Origin: Desulfonatronum thioautotrophicum
Lineage (GTDB): Bacteria > Desulfobacterota > Desulfovibrionia > Desulfovibrionales > Desulfonatronaceae
Length of the DNA stretch: 64,000 nt
Assembly: GCF_000934745.1 (NCBI RefSeq)
Contig: NZ_JYNO01000010.1
Span: 124,001 to 188,000, forward strand
Direction of reading: 5' to 3'
Shown here: positions 8,668 through 20,462 of the stretch, in pieces
Numbering within the stretch: the first letter of the stretch is position 1
How the letters are laid out: every line of letters begins with the position of its first letter
Program-made: the position numbers and the translations under genes
The notes under the pieces: generated by a model
What the model saw: only the letters and a program-made list of their open reading frames with translations
The model's database searches: none
What the model was told of the DNA's origin: nothing

Positions 8668-11600
8668 ATGATGTTCACCGCGGCGACGAATATTGACAAA
8701 TTGGCGCAACTCTGGGGGCGGTTGCGCGGTGATGTCCGTTTTCCAAAGAACCAGGGCGATGAAGCGCCGTTGCGTTCCGAGTTGTTCAGCACCTCCCAGA
8801 TGGAGGAGCACGGCAAAATCCTCGCGGGGATGCATGCCTTGGGCCAGGGGCAGGCCCCGGAACGCCTGCTGGCCAGACTTGCCAAGAACGAAAAGGTCCT
8901 TTTCGAGGTTCGCGATCTGTTGACCGAGGTTGTGCAGGCCAACCGCGTGATTATTCCAGCAGGGGAATGGCTGCTGGACAACTTCTATCTGATCGAAGAG
9001 CAGATTCTGGTGGCGGGGAAGTTGTTGCCCAAGGGTTACGCCAAGAAGCTTCCCCGTCTGAAGGACGGCCCGTCCAGAGGCCTTCCCCGGGTGTACGACA
9101 TTGCCCTGGAGACCATCGCCCACGGCGACGGCCGGGTGGATCTGGAGAGCCTGAGCGGATTTGTCGCCGCCTACCAGACGGTTACGCCGCTGCTTCTGGG
9201 AGAGCTGTGGGCCATTCCGATCATGCTCCGCCTGGCCCTGATCGAGAATCTGAGGCGGATTGCCGCCCGAATTGCCGTGAACCGGGCCGACCGCGACCTA
9301 GCCGGGCATTGGGCCGACAAAATTCTCGAGACAGCCCAAAATGATCAGAATAATCTGATCCTCAGGGTTGCCGACATGGCCAGGTCGACTCCGCCCATGG
9401 TCAGCTCCTTTGTCGCGGAGCTGGCCCGTCGTCTCCAGGGGCAGGGCCCCGCGCTCGCACTGCCTCTGGCCTGGGTCGAGCAGCAACTCCTGGAATCCCG
9501 CCTGACCATTGATCAACTGGTCCAGTCGGAGAACCAGCAGCAGGCGGCTGATCAGCTTTCCATCAGCAACAGCATCGCCGGCCTGCGCGTTCTGAGCGTC
9601 ATTGACTGGCGCGAATTCGTGGAGGCTCTGAGCGCCGTTGAACACATTCTGCAAGGGGATCCGGCCGGAATCTATGGCCGCATGCATTTCAACACCCGTG
9701 ATCAATACCGGCACGTGGTGGAGGAGATCGCCCAAAAAGGCGGATTCACCGAAATGGAAGTGGCCCGGGCAGCCATCGAGCTGGCTGGAAAAGGGGCTTT
9801 CAAGGCGGACGGCGACAGCCGGACGGAGCATGTCGGATTCTACCTCATTGATGCCGGGCGGGCCCAGCTCAAAGGCCGGGTCCGGGCCGGATCATCGGCC
9901 CTGGACAAGCTGCGCGGTGTTGGTCGCCGGTTTCCCCTGCTCCTGTATCTCGGATCGATTCTGCTCCTTTCGGGGATCTTTGCCGCGGGTTTGCTGGCAA
10001 AGACCCGTGCGGACGGGTTGGACGGCCTGCTGCTTTGGTTCGTGGCCGTGGTGTTCCTGCTGGCGGTCAGCCAGCCGGCCATGGCGCTGGTCAACCTTGT
10101 CGCGACACGTCTTGCCAAACCGCATCCGCTGCCCCGGATGGATTTTTCCAAGGGCATTCCTCCCGATTTATCCACCCTGGTCGTGATCCCGGCCATGCTT
10201 TCCAGTCCGGAGAAGGTTACGGATCTGATCAATGCCCTGGAAGTCCGATTTCTGGGCGGACGGGAAGAGAACCTGCACTTTGGCCTGCTGACCGACTTCC
10301 TGGACGCGGACCAGGAGACCATTGCCGAGGATGCACCGCTGTTGCTGCTGGCCCAACAGGGCATCGAAGGGTTGAACGAGAAATACAAAGAGGCCGGCGA
10401 CGCCTTCTTTCTTTTTCATCGGCCCCGGCAATGGAACCCGCAAGAGCGGATCTGGATGGGCCATGAGCGGAAGCGGGGCAAGCTCGCGGCGTTGAATGCG
10501 CTGCTCCGAAGCAACCGCGGCAATCCGGAGCAGGGTTTGGAAAACGGCGCGGAGTCCGGCTTCTCGCTGATCATCGGCAATCTCGAAGTGTTGCGGGACG
10601 TGAAGTACGTCATCACCCTGGACACGGACACGGACCTGCCCCGGGATACCGCATGGCAGCTCGTGGGCGCCATGGCCCATCCCTTGAACCGTCCCCAATA
10701 CGACGCGGACAAGGGGCGCATCGTGTCCGGATACGGCATCCTGCAGCCCCGGGTGGCGGTCAGTCTGCCGGGAACGAACAGGTCCCGGTATGCCCGGATG
10801 TACGGGATCGACGCCGGCATTGACCCCTATACCGGGGTTGTCTCGGACGTCTATCAAGACCTTTTCGGCGAAGGATCGTACATCGGCAAGGGCATTTACG
10901 ACGTCGACGCCTTTGAGCGGGCGCTCCGTGACCGGTTTCCCGAAAATCTGATCCTCAGCCACGATCTTATCGAGGGATGCCATGCCCGGTCCGGGCTGAT
11001 CAGCGACGTGCAGCTCTTCGAGGAGTATCCGGCGCGTTACGACGCGGACATAAGCCGCCGCGTACGCTGGATTCGCGGGGACTGGCAGATTCTGCGCTGG
11101 CTTTTCCCGGGCGTTCCCGGCCCGAAGACGAAGTTTACGCGGAATGCGCTCTCATTGCTGTCCCGGTGGAAGATCCTGGACAATCTCCGGCGCAGCCTCA
11201 TGCCCATGGCCCTGACCCTCCTGCTCGTGTTCGGCTGGACCGTCTCGGCCTCGCCCTGGTTCTGGACCGCGGTGGTCGCCGGCATCGTGCTGGTTCCGGC
11301 CCTGATCAACTGCCTGATGGGTTTCTTCAATGCAAAAGGCCACGCTTTGATGAGCCATCACCTCGCAAGTTCGGTCCAGGCCATCGGGAGATGTCTCGCC
11401 CAATCCGTCTTCACGCTGCTCTGCCTGCCGTATGAGGCGGCCGCCAACGGCGCCGCCATCCTGCGAACCCTGTGGCGGATGGGCGTGTCCGGCCGGAGGC
11501 TTCTGGAATGGAATCCTCCGGAAATTCCCAATGGGACGGGGCGGACAACGCCAGGAACAACGCCAGGAACAGCGTCGGGTCCGCCAACGCCTGGCGCGGC

Positions 11601-14600
11601 GTATCGCGAGATGTGGATCGCCCCGGTCGCGGCCATGATCGTGACGGGGTATCTCGTTCAGGCCCGGACAATGCAGACAATGGTTCCTCCGGAAACACTT
11701 TCGGGAGCGCTTTCGGGAGCGCTTTGGGTTGCCTTGCCGCTGCTGATCCTCTGGTTCGTCTCTCCCCTGATTGTCTGGTGGATCAGTCTGCCCATCAGGC
11801 CCCGGAAAGTCCGGTTGACCGATGATCAGTTGGTCTTCCTGCGCAAGCTGTCCCGCAAGACCTGGGCCTTTTTCGAGAAATTCATCGGCCCCGAAGACCA
11901 CTGGCTGCCCCCGGACAATTATCAGGAAGCACCGCGCGAGGCGGTGGCCCACCGCACGTCGCCCACCAACATCGGGTTCGCTATGCTTTCGAATCTGTCG
12001 GCCCTCGACTTCGGCTACATCACCGTCGGGCGCTTCATGGAGCGCACGGAGAACGCCCTGGGCGCCATGGACGGGCTGGCCCGGCACCGCGGCCACTTCT
12101 ACAACTGGTACGACACCCAAACCCGCAAGCCGCTCCTGCCCATGTACGTTTCGTCGGTGGACAGCGGGAACCTGGCGGCGAGCCTGATAACCTTGCGGGA
12201 AGGGTTGCTCGCGCTTCCCGACCAGAAGCTCACCGGAGAACGACTGTTCGACGGAATCGCCGATACGGCCATGGTGCTCATGGATGTCTCGGGTGAGCCC
12301 ATCCCCGCGGAGCTAACGCGGTTTTTGAACGACCTGGAGACCATCCGGTCTGCCTCAACGGACATGACCCGGCCTGCTACGACCCTTGGGACCCTGAAGG
12401 CGGACCTCGGACGACTGGCGACATCCGCCAGGGAAGTAGCCCTGAACTTCAAGGCCGACCCTGAAAGCGACGCCGCGTGGTGGGCGCGGTCCCTTGAGCA
12501 ACAGTGCCGGGATGCGCTGGACGAATGGAACGCGCTGGCGCCCTGGGCCGATCCGTGGCTGTCCGGGCAAATTATCGAACACATCCCCGCGTTCCAGGAT
12601 ATCCCCACGCTGCGCCGGCTGGCCCGCGCCGATGCGGACGTTCTGCCCCGGATCGAGGAGCTGCTGCACAGCAGTGAAACACCGGAGCGCAAACAGCGGC
12701 TGGACAAGCTCAGATGGTTGATCATCGAATCCAGCCGCAATGCCGGGAGAAGAATTACCCGCCTGGAAGCGCTTGCGGACCATTGCCGGGAACTGGCCCG
12801 GAACATGGAATTCGACTTCCTGTACGACGACGCGCGCCGTCTGCTGGCCATCGGCTACAACGTCAGCGAGGGGCGCAGGGATGGAAGCTTCTACGACCTG
12901 CTGGCCTCGGAAGCGCGGCTGAGCAGTTTCGTGGCCATTGCCCAGGGCCAACTTCCCCAGGAGAGCTGGTTCGCCCTGGGGCGACTGCTAACCATTGCCG
13001 GCGGAAAGTCGGTTCTTCTTTCCTGGAGCGGCTCCATGTTTGAATATCTGATGCCGCTGCTGGTGATGCCCTCCTACGATCAGACGATTCTTGACCAAAG
13101 CTGCAAGGCGGCCGTGGCCAGGCAGATCGACTACGGCAAGCAACGCGGCGTTCCCTGGGGGATTTCGGAATCCGGCTACAACATGACCGACAGTCAGCTC
13201 AACTATCAGTACAAGGCTTTCGGGGTGCCCGGTCTCGGCCTGAAACGCGGGCTGGCGGAGGATCTGGTCATCACCCCCTATGCTTCGGCATTGGCGCTCA
13301 TGGTGGCGCCCGAGGCGGCCTGTCGCAATCTCGAGGATCTGTCGGCCCGCGGTTTTCAAGGCAGGTACGGATTCCATGAGGCCATTGACTACACTCCCAG
13401 TCATCTGCCTCGCGGGCGGACCAACGCCGTGGTTCGGTCCTACATGGCCCACCATCAGGGCATGAGCCTGCTCGCCTTGACGCATCTGCTGCTGGATCAA
13501 CCCATGCAAAAACGGTTCGAAGCGAATCCTATGTTCCAGGCAACCGTGCTGCTGCTTCAGGAGCGGCTGCCCAAGGCCAGGGCATACCACTCGCGAATCT
13601 CGGAACTTTCCGAGTCCCGGAAGGCGTCGGCCTCCTTGAAGGAAAAGCCGCTGCGCATTTCCACGACACCGCATACGCCCATCCCCGATGTGCAGCTCCT
13701 GTCCAACGGAAGATATCACGTCATGGTCACCAATGCCGGCGGCGGTTACAGCCGCTGGAAAGATCTGGCCGTGACCCGGTGGCATGAAGACGGCACCCGC
13801 GATAATTGGGGGGCCTTCTCCTACATCCGGGACATGTCCAGCGGCGTCTTCTGGTCCACGGCGCACCAGCCGACGCTCAAGCCGGCCGAGCGCTACGAAG
13901 CCATTTTCTCCGAAGGCCGGGTCGAGTTCCGCCGCCGGGACGAGGATATCGACACCCATACGGAGATCGCCGTTTCTCCCGAGGACGACATCGAGCTGCG
14001 CCGGATCACCATTACCAACCGCTCCAAGATTCGCAGATCCATCGAAGTGACCAGCTATGCGGAAGTCGTCCTGGCATCGTCGGCGTCCGACGCGGCGCAT
14101 CCAGCCTTCAGCAATCTCTTCGTCCAAACCGAGATCATCAGGACCCAGGGCGCGATCCTGGCCACCCGGCGGCCCCGGTTCGCCGACGAGCAGCCGCCGT
14201 GGATGTTTCACGCCATGGCCGTCCACGGCGCGGACATGGGCGAGATGTCCTACGAGACCGACAGGTCGCGGTTTATCGGTCGCGGGAACACCCCGGCAGC
14301 TCCCGAAGCCATGCGCAACCTGGCGCCTCTTTCCGGCGGAGAAGGACCGGTTCTGGATCCCATCGTGGCCATTCGCTGCCGGATCTCCCTGGATCCGGAA
14401 GCATCGGCAACCGTGAACATCATCACCGGCGCGGCGGGGACCCGCGATGTCTGCGCGGGCCTGGTGGGAAAATACCGGGACCGCTATCTCGTCGACCGCG
14501 TTTTTGAGCTGGCCTGGACCCATAGCCAGGTGCTCCTGCAGCAGATCAACGCCACCGAAGCCGACGCGCAGCTCTACGGGCGGCTCGCGGCTTCGGTTCT

Positions 14601-17529
14601 CTACACCAATTCCGGGCTGCGCGCCGATTCCAGCGTGATCAGGAAGAATCTTCGAGGGCAATCCAGCCTTTGGGGCTACTCCATTTCCGGCGATCTGCCC
14701 ATTGTCCTGCTGTGGATCGAGGACCGGGAGAACATCCGGTTGGTCCGCCAACTCGTCCAGGCCCATGCCTATTGGCGTCTCAAAGGACTGGCCGTGGACA
14801 TGGTGATCATCAATGAAGACCAGGCCGGTTATCGGCAGGTTCTGCACGACCAGATCATGGGGTTTATCGCCGCCGGCGTGCACGGCAGGCGGGCGGATCG
14901 CATGGGCGAGGTGTTCGTGCGCAACGCGGATCAGATTTCGGAGGAAGACCGGATCATCTTTCAGGCCCTGGCCCGGGTCGTCATTCGCGACAGCCGGGGA
15001 ACGCTCACGGATCAACTGAACCGCGTCGGACGTGACCAGCCGAAAATTCCGGACCTGGCGCAGACCCGTATTTTTCGTCCCCTGCCACCCACGGTCGCGG
15101 CCCCTCCGCGTGAGGGTCTCCTGTTCTTCAACGGAATCGGGGGGTTTACCCCGGATGGTCGTGAGTACGTCATGACCACCAGTCGCGAGCAGGTCACGCC
15201 GGCCCCGTGGGTCAACGTGCTGGCCAATCCACATTTCGGCGCCGTTGTTTCGGAAAACGGCCCGACCTACACCTGGAGCGAAAACGCCCACGAATTCCGG
15301 CTGACCCCGTGGCACAACGATCCGGTCGTGGATCCAAGCGGAGAGGCCTTTTACCTGCGCGACGAGGATCGCGGCCATTTCTGGTCTCCCATGCCGCACC
15401 CCGCCAGGGGCGTTTCTCCCTACGTCATCCGGCATGGTTTCGGATACACGGTGTTCGAACATACGGAGCGCGGCATTTCTTCGGAAGTCTGGGTGTTCGT
15501 GGCCATGGACGCGCCGGTCAAGTTCACGGTGCTTAAGGTGCGCAACCGGTGCGGCCGTTCGCGGCGGCTCTCGGTGAGCGGATTCGTCGAGTGGGTGCTG
15601 GGCGACGTGCGTCCCAAGACAGGGATGCACGTGAGCACCGAGATTGACCCGGAAAGCGGTGCGATTTTGGCGAACAACCCGTATAACACCGAATTCGGCA
15701 GGCGGGTGGCCTTCTTTAACGTGGATCATGCCACCAGGACGATCAGCGCGGACCGGACCGAATTTATCGGTCGCAATAAAACCCTGGCCGCCCCCGCGGC
15801 CATGACCCGGTCCCACCTCTCCGGCAGGGTCGGAGCCGCTCTGGATCCCTGCGCGGCCATGCATGTTGTTTTTGATCTGGAAGACGGTGAAGACCGGGAG
15901 ATCGTGTTCACCCTCGGCACCGGGCAGGACGAATACGACGCCGTACGTCTTGCACTGCGCTATCGGAACTCCGTTGCGGCACGCAAGGAGTTGGAGTCGG
16001 TATGGCGATACTGGAATCGCACCCTGGGCGCCGTCCAGGTGGAAACACCGGACAAGTCACTGGATCTCCTGGCCAATGGCTGGCTTTTGTACCAGACCAT
16101 CGCCTGCCGGCTCTGGGGCCGCAGCGGCTTCTACCAGTCCGGAGGCGCCTTTGGCTTCCGTGACCAGTTGCAGGACTCCATGGCCCTGATCCATGCCGAG
16201 CCGGCTCTGGTGCGCGCGCACCTGCTCCGGTGCGCCGGACGCCAGTTTTCCGAAGGCGATGTCCAGCATTGGTGGCACCCGCCCACCGGCAGAGGGGTGC
16301 GCACCAAGTGTTCCGACGACTACCTCTGGCTGCCTTTGGCCGCCTGCCGCTACGTCCAAAGTACCGGGGATACCGGAGTCCTGGACGAAACGATCCACTT
16401 CATCACTGGCCGCCAACTGGGCCACACCGAGGAATCCTACTATGATCTTCCAGTCTGGTCCGAAGAGACGGCCAGCCTGTATGAGCATTGTGCCCGGGCG
16501 ATCCAGAGAGGGCTCCGGTTCGGCGAGCACGGTCTGCCTCTGATGGGATCCGGCGACTGGAACGACGGCATGAACATGGTCGGCCATGAGGGCAAGGGAG
16601 AAAGCATTTGGTTGGCGTTTTTTCTGGGCGAGGTGCTGAACCGGTTCGCTGAGATCGCGCGACTGCGAGGCGATCTGGTCTTTGAGCGACAATGCCGAAA
16701 CGAGGTTGCCCGGCTGGGTCGAAGCATCGAGGAGCACGGATGGGACGGGGCCTGGTACCTGCGGGCGTTTTTCGATGACGGCACCCCCATCGGCTCCGCT
16801 GAAAGTCCGGAATGCCGGATCGACTCCATAGCTCAAAGCTGGTCGGTCCTGTCCGGCATGGGCGACGAGGAGCGCTCGCGGTCGGCCATGGAAGCCGTGG
16901 ACACGTATCTGGTTCGCCGCAATGACGACCTGATCCAGCTCTTGGATCCGCCATTTGACAAATCCGCGTTGAACCCGGGGTATATCAAGGGCTACGTCCC
17001 GGGCGTGCGTGAAAACGGCGGGCAGTACACCCACGCCGCGATCTGGACGACCATGGCCTTTGCCGCGCTGGGCGACACGCGCCGCGCCTGGGAACTGTTC
17101 GCCATGATCAACCCCGTCCACCACGGGAGTTCCGCCGAGGAAGTGCAAACGTACAAGGTCGAACCCTACGTGGTCGCGGCGGACGTTTACGCCGTCACGC
17201 CGCATACGGGCCGGGGGGGATGGACGTGGTACACGGGATCGGCCGCCTGGATGTACCGCCTGATTATGGAATCCCTGCTGGGTCTCAGGTTGGAAGCGAA
17301 CAAATTGTCCTTCGAACCCTGCCTCCCCACCCAGTGGGACAATTTCACGATCCGCTACCGCTTTCGGGAAACCCTGTACCGCATCCAGATCAGACAGCAA
17401 CAGGATGACGGGGACGGAGCGGCAACCGTTACAGTGGACGGGGTGATACAACAGGAAATGACCATAACGCTTGTGGATGACGGCCGGGATCATGCGGTGG
17501 AAGTAGTGCTGGCATGCCCACGGCAGTAA
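8668..17529 (+). CDS. ndvB: Cyclic beta-1,2-glucan synthase (NdvB/ChvB-like)
   Basis: 2953 aa inner-membrane polymerase that makes and cyclises beta-1,2-glucan for the periplasm. Membrane segments occur near 420-475, 845-885, 980-1000 and 1015-1045. The GT84 catalytic region lies between, with DTDTDLP near 650 and [11 protein letters not shown] near 796. A glycoamylase-like domain follows ([10 protein letters not shown] near 1495), then two GH94-type beta-sandwich segments and the C-terminal GH94 phosphorylase-like domain with [10 protein letters not shown] near 2626 (the catalytic-Asp motif), which controls chain length. Length matches rhizobial and Brucella enzymes (about 2800-2900 aa). Start ATG 8668 has AAGGAAG eight bases upstream; GTG 8659 is an alternative. 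A low-complexity Thr/Pro/Gly linker sits near 950-975. Such glucans act in hypo-osmotic adaptation, in keeping with the nearby mscS. Confidence 0.95.
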   Translation: MMFTAATNIDKLAQLWGRLRGDVRFPKNQGDEAPLRSELFSTSQMEEHGKILAGMHALGQGQAPERLLARLAKNEKVLFEVRDLLTEVVQANRVIIPAGEWLLDNFYLIEEQILVAGKLLPKGYAKKLPRLKDGPSRGLPRVYDIALETIAHGDGRVDLESLSGFVAAYQTVTPLLLGELWAIPIMLRLALIENLRRIAARIAVNRADRDLAGHWADKILETAQNDQNNLILRVADMARSTPPMVSSFVAELARRLQGQGPALALPLAWVEQQLLESRLTIDQLVQSENQQQAADQLSISNSIAGLRVLSVIDWREFVEALSAVEHILQGDPAGIYGRMHFNTRDQYRHVVEEIAQKGGFTEMEVARAAIELAGKGAFKADGDSRTEHVGFYLIDAGRAQLKGRVRAGSSALDKLRGVGRRFPLLLYLGSILLLSGIFAAGLLAKTRADGLDGLLLWFVAVVFLLAVSQPAMALVNLVATRLAKPHPLPRMDFSKGIPPDLSTLVVIPAMLSSPEKVTDLINALEVRFLGGREENLHFGLLTDFLDADQETIAEDAPLLLLAQQGIEGLNEKYKEAGDAFFLFHRPRQWNPQERIWMGHERKRGKLAALNALLRSNRGNPEQGLENGAESGFSLIIGNLEVLRDVKYVITLDTDTDLPRDTAWQLVGAMAHPLNRPQYDADKGRIVSGYGILQPRVAVSLPGTNRSRYARMYGIDAGIDPYTGVVSDVYQDLFGEGSYIGKGIYDVDAFERALRDRFPENLILSHDLIEGCHARSGLISDVQLFEEYPARYDADISRRVRWIRGDWQILRWLFPGVPGPKTKFTRNALSLLSRWKILDNLRRSLMPMALTLLLVFGWTVSASPWFWTAVVAGIVLVPALINCLMGFFNAKGHALMSHHLASSVQAIGRCLAQSVFTLLCLPYEAAANGAAILRTLWRMGVSGRRLLEWNPPEIPNGTGRTTPGTTPGTASGPPTPGAAYREMWIAPVAAMIVTGYLVQARTMQTMVPPETLSGALSGALWVALPLLILWFVSPLIVWWISLPIRPRKVRLTDDQLVFLRKLSRKTWAFFEKFIGPEDHWLPPDNYQEAPREAVAHRTSPTNIGFAMLSNLSALDFGYITVGRFMERTENALGAMDGLARHRGHFYNWYDTQTRKPLLPMYVSSVDSGNLAASLITLREGLLALPDQKLTGERLFDGIADTAMVLMDVSGEPIPAELTRFLNDLETIRSASTDMTRPATTLGTLKADLGRLATSAREVALNFKADPESDAAWWARSLEQQCRDALDEWNALAPWADPWLSGQIIEHIPAFQDIPTLRRLARADADVLPRIEELLHSSETPERKQRLDKLRWLIIESSRNAGRRITRLEALADHCRELARNMEFDFLYDDARRLLAIGYNVSEGRRDGSFYDLLASEARLSSFVAIAQGQLPQESWFALGRLLTIAGGKSVLLSWSGSMFEYLMPLLVMPSYDQTILDQSCKAAVARQIDYGKQRGVPWGISESGYNMTDSQLNYQYKAFGVPGLGLKRGLAEDLVITPYASALALMVAPEAACRNLEDLSARGFQGRYGFHEAIDYTPSHLPRGRTNAVVRSYMAHHQGMSLLALTHLLLDQPMQKRFEANPMFQATVLLLQERLPKARAYHSRISELSESRKASASLKEKPLRISTTPHTPIPDVQLLSNGRYHVMVTNAGGGYSRWKDLAVTRWHEDGTRDNWGAFSYIRDMSSGVFWSTAHQPTLKPAERYEAIFSEGRVEFRRRDEDIDTHTEIAVSPEDDIELRRITITNRSKIRRSIEVTSYAEVVLASSASDAAHPAFSNLFVQTEIIRTQGAILATRRPRFADEQPPWMFHAMAVHGADMGEMSYETDRSRFIGRGNTPAAPEAMRNLAPLSGGEGPVLDPIVAIRCRISLDPEASATVNIITGAAGTRDVCAGLVGKYRDRYLVDRVFELAWTHSQVLLQQINATEADAQLYGRLAASVLYTNSGLRADSSVIRKNLRGQSSLWGYSISGDLPIVLLWIEDRENIRLVRQLVQAHAYWRLKGLAVDMVIINEDQAGYRQVLHDQIMGFIAAGVHGRRADRMGEVFVRNADQISEEDRIIFQALARVVIRDSRGTLTDQLNRVGRDQPKIPDLAQTRIFRPLPPTVAAPPREGLLFFNGIGGFTPDGREYVMTTSREQVTPAPWVNVLANPHFGAVVSENGPTYTWSENAHEFRLTPWHNDPVVDPSGEAFYLRDEDRGHFWSPMPHPARGVSPYVIRHGFGYTVFEHTERGISSEVWVFVAMDAPVKFTVLKVRNRCGRSRRLSVSGFVEWVLGDVRPKTGMHVSTEIDPESGAILANNPYNTEFGRRVAFFNVDHATRTISADRTEFIGRNKTLAAPAAMTRSHLSGRVGAALDPCAAMHVVFDLEDGEDREIVFTLGTGQDEYDAVRLALRYRNSVAARKELESVWRYWNRTLGAVQVETPDKSLDLLANGWLLYQTIACRLWGRSGFYQSGGAFGFRDQLQDSMALIHAEPALVRAHLLRCAGRQFSEGDVQHWWHPPTGRGVRTKCSDDYLWLPLAACRYVQSTGDTGVLDETIHFITGRQLGHTEESYYDLPVWSEETASLYEHCARAIQRGLRFGEHGLPLMGSGDWNDGMNMVGHEGKGESIWLAFFLGEVLNRFAEIARLRGDLVFERQCRNEVARLGRSIEEHGWDGAWYLRAFFDDGTPIGSAESPECRIDSIAQSWSVLSGMGDEERSRSAMEAVDTYLVRRNDDLIQLLDPPFDKSALNPGYIKGYVPGVRENGGQYTHAAIWTTMAFAALGDTRRAWELFAMINPVHHGSSAEEVQTYKVEPYVVAADVYAVTPHTGRGGWTWYTGSAAWMYRLIMESLLGLRLEANKLSFEPCLPTQWDNFTIRYRFRETLYRIQIRQQQDDGDGAATVTVDGVIQQEMTITLVDDGRDHAVEVVLACPRQ

Positions 17530-17556
17530 AGAGTCCACTTTTTTAGGAACCTCACC

Positions 17557-20295
17557 ATGACCACACAACCAGACACGAACAATACCATCATCAAAAATCC
17601 CCATGCCCTCACGGTCCATGAGTGCCTCGACCTGTCGGAAAGCCAGGCTGTCGGGCTGGAACCGGACGATGCCCAAAAGCGCCTGGAACGCTTCGGCCCG
17701 AACAAACTGCCGGAGCCGGAGCCGGATGGCTTACTGAAGCGCTTTTTCAAGCATTTTCATGACATCCTGATCTACATCCTGGTGGCCGCGGCCGGCATCA
17801 CCGCTGTGCTGGGGCACTGGATAGACACCTTCGTCATTCTGGGCGTGGTGGTCGTCAACGCGTTGATCGGGTTTTTCCAGGAGGGCAAGGCCGAAGAGGC
17901 CCTGGCCGGCATTCGCAAGATGCTCTCCCTGCACGCCCAGGTCCGTCGCGGCGGCGACTTTCATGACATTGAAGCGGAGTTGCTGGTTCCGGGAGACATC
18001 GTCCGTTTGCGCTCCGGGGACAAGGTTCCAGCTGATATCCGGCTGCTGGACGCCACAAACCTGCGCATCGAGGAATCCGCGTTGACCGGCGAATCCGTTG
18101 CCGCGGCCAAGCAAACCGACCCCGTGCCGAAGGACGCCCCGCTGGGGGATCGTACAAGCATGGCGTATTCCGGGTGCCTGGTGGCGGCCGGACGCGGCGT
18201 GGGCGTGGTCGTGCACACGGGAGTACAAACCCAACTTGGCCGGATCAACAAAATGATCCAGGAAGTGGAAAAACTGGCCACTCCGTTGACACGCCAGATG
18301 GCCACCTTCGGCAAGGTGCTGTCCGTGGTCATTCTCTTCCTGGCCGGCCTGATGTTCGCTGTCGGGTGGCTGCTCCACGACATGCCCATGGAAGACCTCT
18401 TTTTCGCGGCCATCGGCTTTGCCGTGGCCGCCATTCCCGAAGGACTGCCGGCCATCCTGTCCATCACCCTGGCCTTGGGCGTGCAGCGCATGGCCCTGCG
18501 CAAGGCCATTATCCGCCGCCTGCCCGCCGTGGAAACCCTGGGTTCGGTAACGGTGATCTGTTCGGACAAGACCGGCACCCTGACCCGCAACGAGATGACC
18601 GCCCGGGCCGTGGTGACCGCGACCCAGACCTACCACGTCAGCGGCACGGGCTACGTTCCCGAAGGCCACATCCGAGGGGCGGACGAACAACGCGCCGAAC
18701 TCAAGGACAATTCCGATCTCTTGCGGATTATTGAGATCATGGCCGTGTGCAATGACGCAATCCTCTTCGAGGAGGACGGTCGCTGGAAACTGAACGGCGA
18801 GCCCACGGAAGGAGCACTGCGCACGCTGGGCCGCAAGGCTGAATTCAATGCAACGCCATATACCCGCCTGGCGGAACTGCCTTTTGAATCCGAAACCAAG
18901 TTCATGGCCACCCTGAATAAAAGTCCTGAAGAGAAAATCCTGCTGTTGCTCAAAGGCGCGCCAGACCGTCTGCTGGACCGTTGCACGCTCCAGCTTGCCG
19001 CTGACGGCGGCACCGAGCCTCTGGACCGGGCCATGTGGGAAGCCCGCCTGGAGGAACTGGCCGCCCAGGGTCAGCGAATCCTGGCCGCGGCCTGGCGGGA
19101 ACTTCCCCATGAGGATGCGGATGCGGTGCGACTGACCAAAAGCCAGGCCCTGTCTTTGGAAGACGTTGACCAGAAGATGATCCTTGCCGGCCTGGTGGGC
19201 ATTGTTGACCCCCCCCGCCCCGAGGCGATTGCGGCAATCAAGATCTGCCGCGAAGCCGGCATCCGGGTGAAGATGATCACCGGAGACCATGCGGCCACGG
19301 CCATGGCCATTGGCAAGGAAATGGGGATCGGCAACGGCACGGCGGCCATCACCGGACCGGAGCTGGAAGCCGCGAGCGATACGGATATGCGCCGCCTGGC
19401 CATGCAGCACGACATTTTTGCCCGCACCAGTCCGGAGCACAAGTTACGCCTGGTCACGGCCCTGCAGGCCGAAAAGGAAGTGGTGGCCATGACCGGAGAC
19501 GGAGTCAACGACGCTCCGGCTCTGAAACGGGCCGATGTCGGCATCGCCATGGGCATCAAGGGCACCGAGGCAACCAAGGAGGCCGCGGAGATCGTCCTCA
19601 TGGACGACAATTTCGCCACCATTGAACACGCCGTGGAAGAAGGCCGGACCATTTACGACAACCTGCGCAAGGCGATTTTGTTTCTTCTCCCGACCAACGG
19701 CGCTGAAGGGCTGGTCGTCCTCACCGCCATCGTCGCCGGCTTTGCCGTGCTCCCTTTGACGCCGGTCCAAATCCTCTGGGTGAACATGGTGACGGCCATC
19801 ACCCTGGCCATGGCTCTGGCCTTTGAACCATCCGAACCAGACCTGATGTCCCGGCCTCCGCGTCGTCCCGGTACGGCCATTCTGGGCGGCTACTTTCTTT
19901 GGCGGATCGGCTTTGTCTCCGTCCTTATCGGAGGGGCCACCCTGGCTGTTTTCCAGGTGGAAATGGCCCTGGACATGGACGTAGAAGTCGTGCGTACCGT
20001 CTGCGTCAACACGTTGGTGGCCGGCCAACTTTTCTACCTGTTCAACAGCCGCTTTCTTCGAGAAGCCGCGTGGCTGCCCTCCCGTCTTCTCAGCAACAAG
20101 GTCGCCTTGATCGCTTCCGGAGCCCTGATCCTTTTTCAACTCATTTTCGTGTACGCGCCGTTCATGAATCTCTGGTTCGGTTCAGCCCCCCTGGAGCTTC
20201 GCCATTGGCTGGTTCCACTGGGTATCGGCCTGATGGTCTTCACCCTGGCGGAACTCGAAAAAGCCGTGTATCGAAAGTTTCAAAAGGTAAAGTAA
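17557..20295 (+). CDS. P-type cation-transporting ATPase (class II, Ca2+-ATPase-like)
   Basis: 912 aa. N-terminal cation-ATPase domain, actuator motif LTGESVAA, M4 motif AAIPEGLPA near 293 (typical of SERCA/PMCA-type pumps), phosphorylation site DKTGTLT with Asp 337, and hinge TGDGVNDAPALKRADVG near 650. M6 reads LWVNMVTAIT: the Asn is present but the Asp that follows in SERCA (NLVTDG) is Ala, so the cation specificity is uncertain. Starts 27 bp after ndvB, probably in the same operon. No metal-binding HMA domain, which argues against a copper or zinc pump. Confidence 0.92.
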   Translation: MTTQPDTNNTIIKNPHALTVHECLDLSESQAVGLEPDDAQKRLERFGPNKLPEPEPDGLLKRFFKHFHDILIYILVAAAGITAVLGHWIDTFVILGVVVVNALIGFFQEGKAEEALAGIRKMLSLHAQVRRGGDFHDIEAELLVPGDIVRLRSGDKVPADIRLLDATNLRIEESALTGESVAAAKQTDPVPKDAPLGDRTSMAYSGCLVAAGRGVGVVVHTGVQTQLGRINKMIQEVEKLATPLTRQMATFGKVLSVVILFLAGLMFAVGWLLHDMPMEDLFFAAIGFAVAAIPEGLPAILSITLALGVQRMALRKAIIRRLPAVETLGSVTVICSDKTGTLTRNEMTARAVVTATQTYHVSGTGYVPEGHIRGADEQRAELKDNSDLLRIIEIMAVCNDAILFEEDGRWKLNGEPTEGALRTLGRKAEFNATPYTRLAELPFESETKFMATLNKSPEEKILLLLKGAPDRLLDRCTLQLAADGGTEPLDRAMWEARLEELAAQGQRILAAAWRELPHEDADAVRLTKSQALSLEDVDQKMILAGLVGIVDPPRPEAIAAIKICREAGIRVKMITGDHAATAMAIGKEMGIGNGTAAITGPELEAASDTDMRRLAMQHDIFARTSPEHKLRLVTALQAEKEVVAMTGDGVNDAPALKRADVGIAMGIKGTEATKEAAEIVLMDDNFATIEHAVEEGRTIYDNLRKAILFLLPTNGAEGLVVLTAIVAGFAVLPLTPVQILWVNMVTAITLAMALAFEPSEPDLMSRPPRRPGTAILGGYFLWRIGFVSVLIGGATLAVFQVEMALDMDVEVVRTVCVNTLVAGQLFYLFNSRFLREAAWLPSRLLSNKVALIASGALILFQLIFVYAPFMNLWFGSAPLELRHWLVPLGIGLMVFTLAELEKAVYRKFQKVK

Positions 20296-20322
20296 AGCAG
20301 CTGCATCCGCTCGACCCATCCC

Positions 20323-20406
20323 GGGTAAAAATCCCGAGTCCTGTGATTTCTCCCCATCAAAAACAAGTGATTCCCCTACAGACACGATCAAACGCAATGC
20401 TATTGT
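20323..20406 (+). promoter_or_regulatory. Three-box promoter module B
   Basis: Box 1 gggtaaaaatccc at 20323, box 2 gtgatttctcc at 20343, box 3 gtgattcccctacagaca at 20367, -10-like tattgt preceded by TGC at 20401. Spacings 20, 24 and 34 bp. It occupies most of the gap between the P-type ATPase and the baeRF gene. Confidence 0.75.
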
Positions 20407-20462
20407 GTCAGAGCGGGGAGAGTCTCAACAACGTAGGACTTAAACAATAGAGAGGAGATACA

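Noticed and set aside
11540-11720. Short direct repeats (caggaacaacgc, tttcgggagcgc) within ndvB
   Set aside because: They encode a Thr/Pro/Gly linker and hydrophobic spacer between membrane segments and stay in frame; low complexity, not a mobile repeat.
12988-15864. 958-codon open frame on the minus strand inside the glucan synthase gene
   Set aside because: It lies fully antisense to conserved NdvB domains, has no recognisable family motif, and is expected from high G+C codon use. The same holds for the antisense frames at 3421-4476, 4657-6198, 16057-17676, 17731-19440 and 32233-33915.
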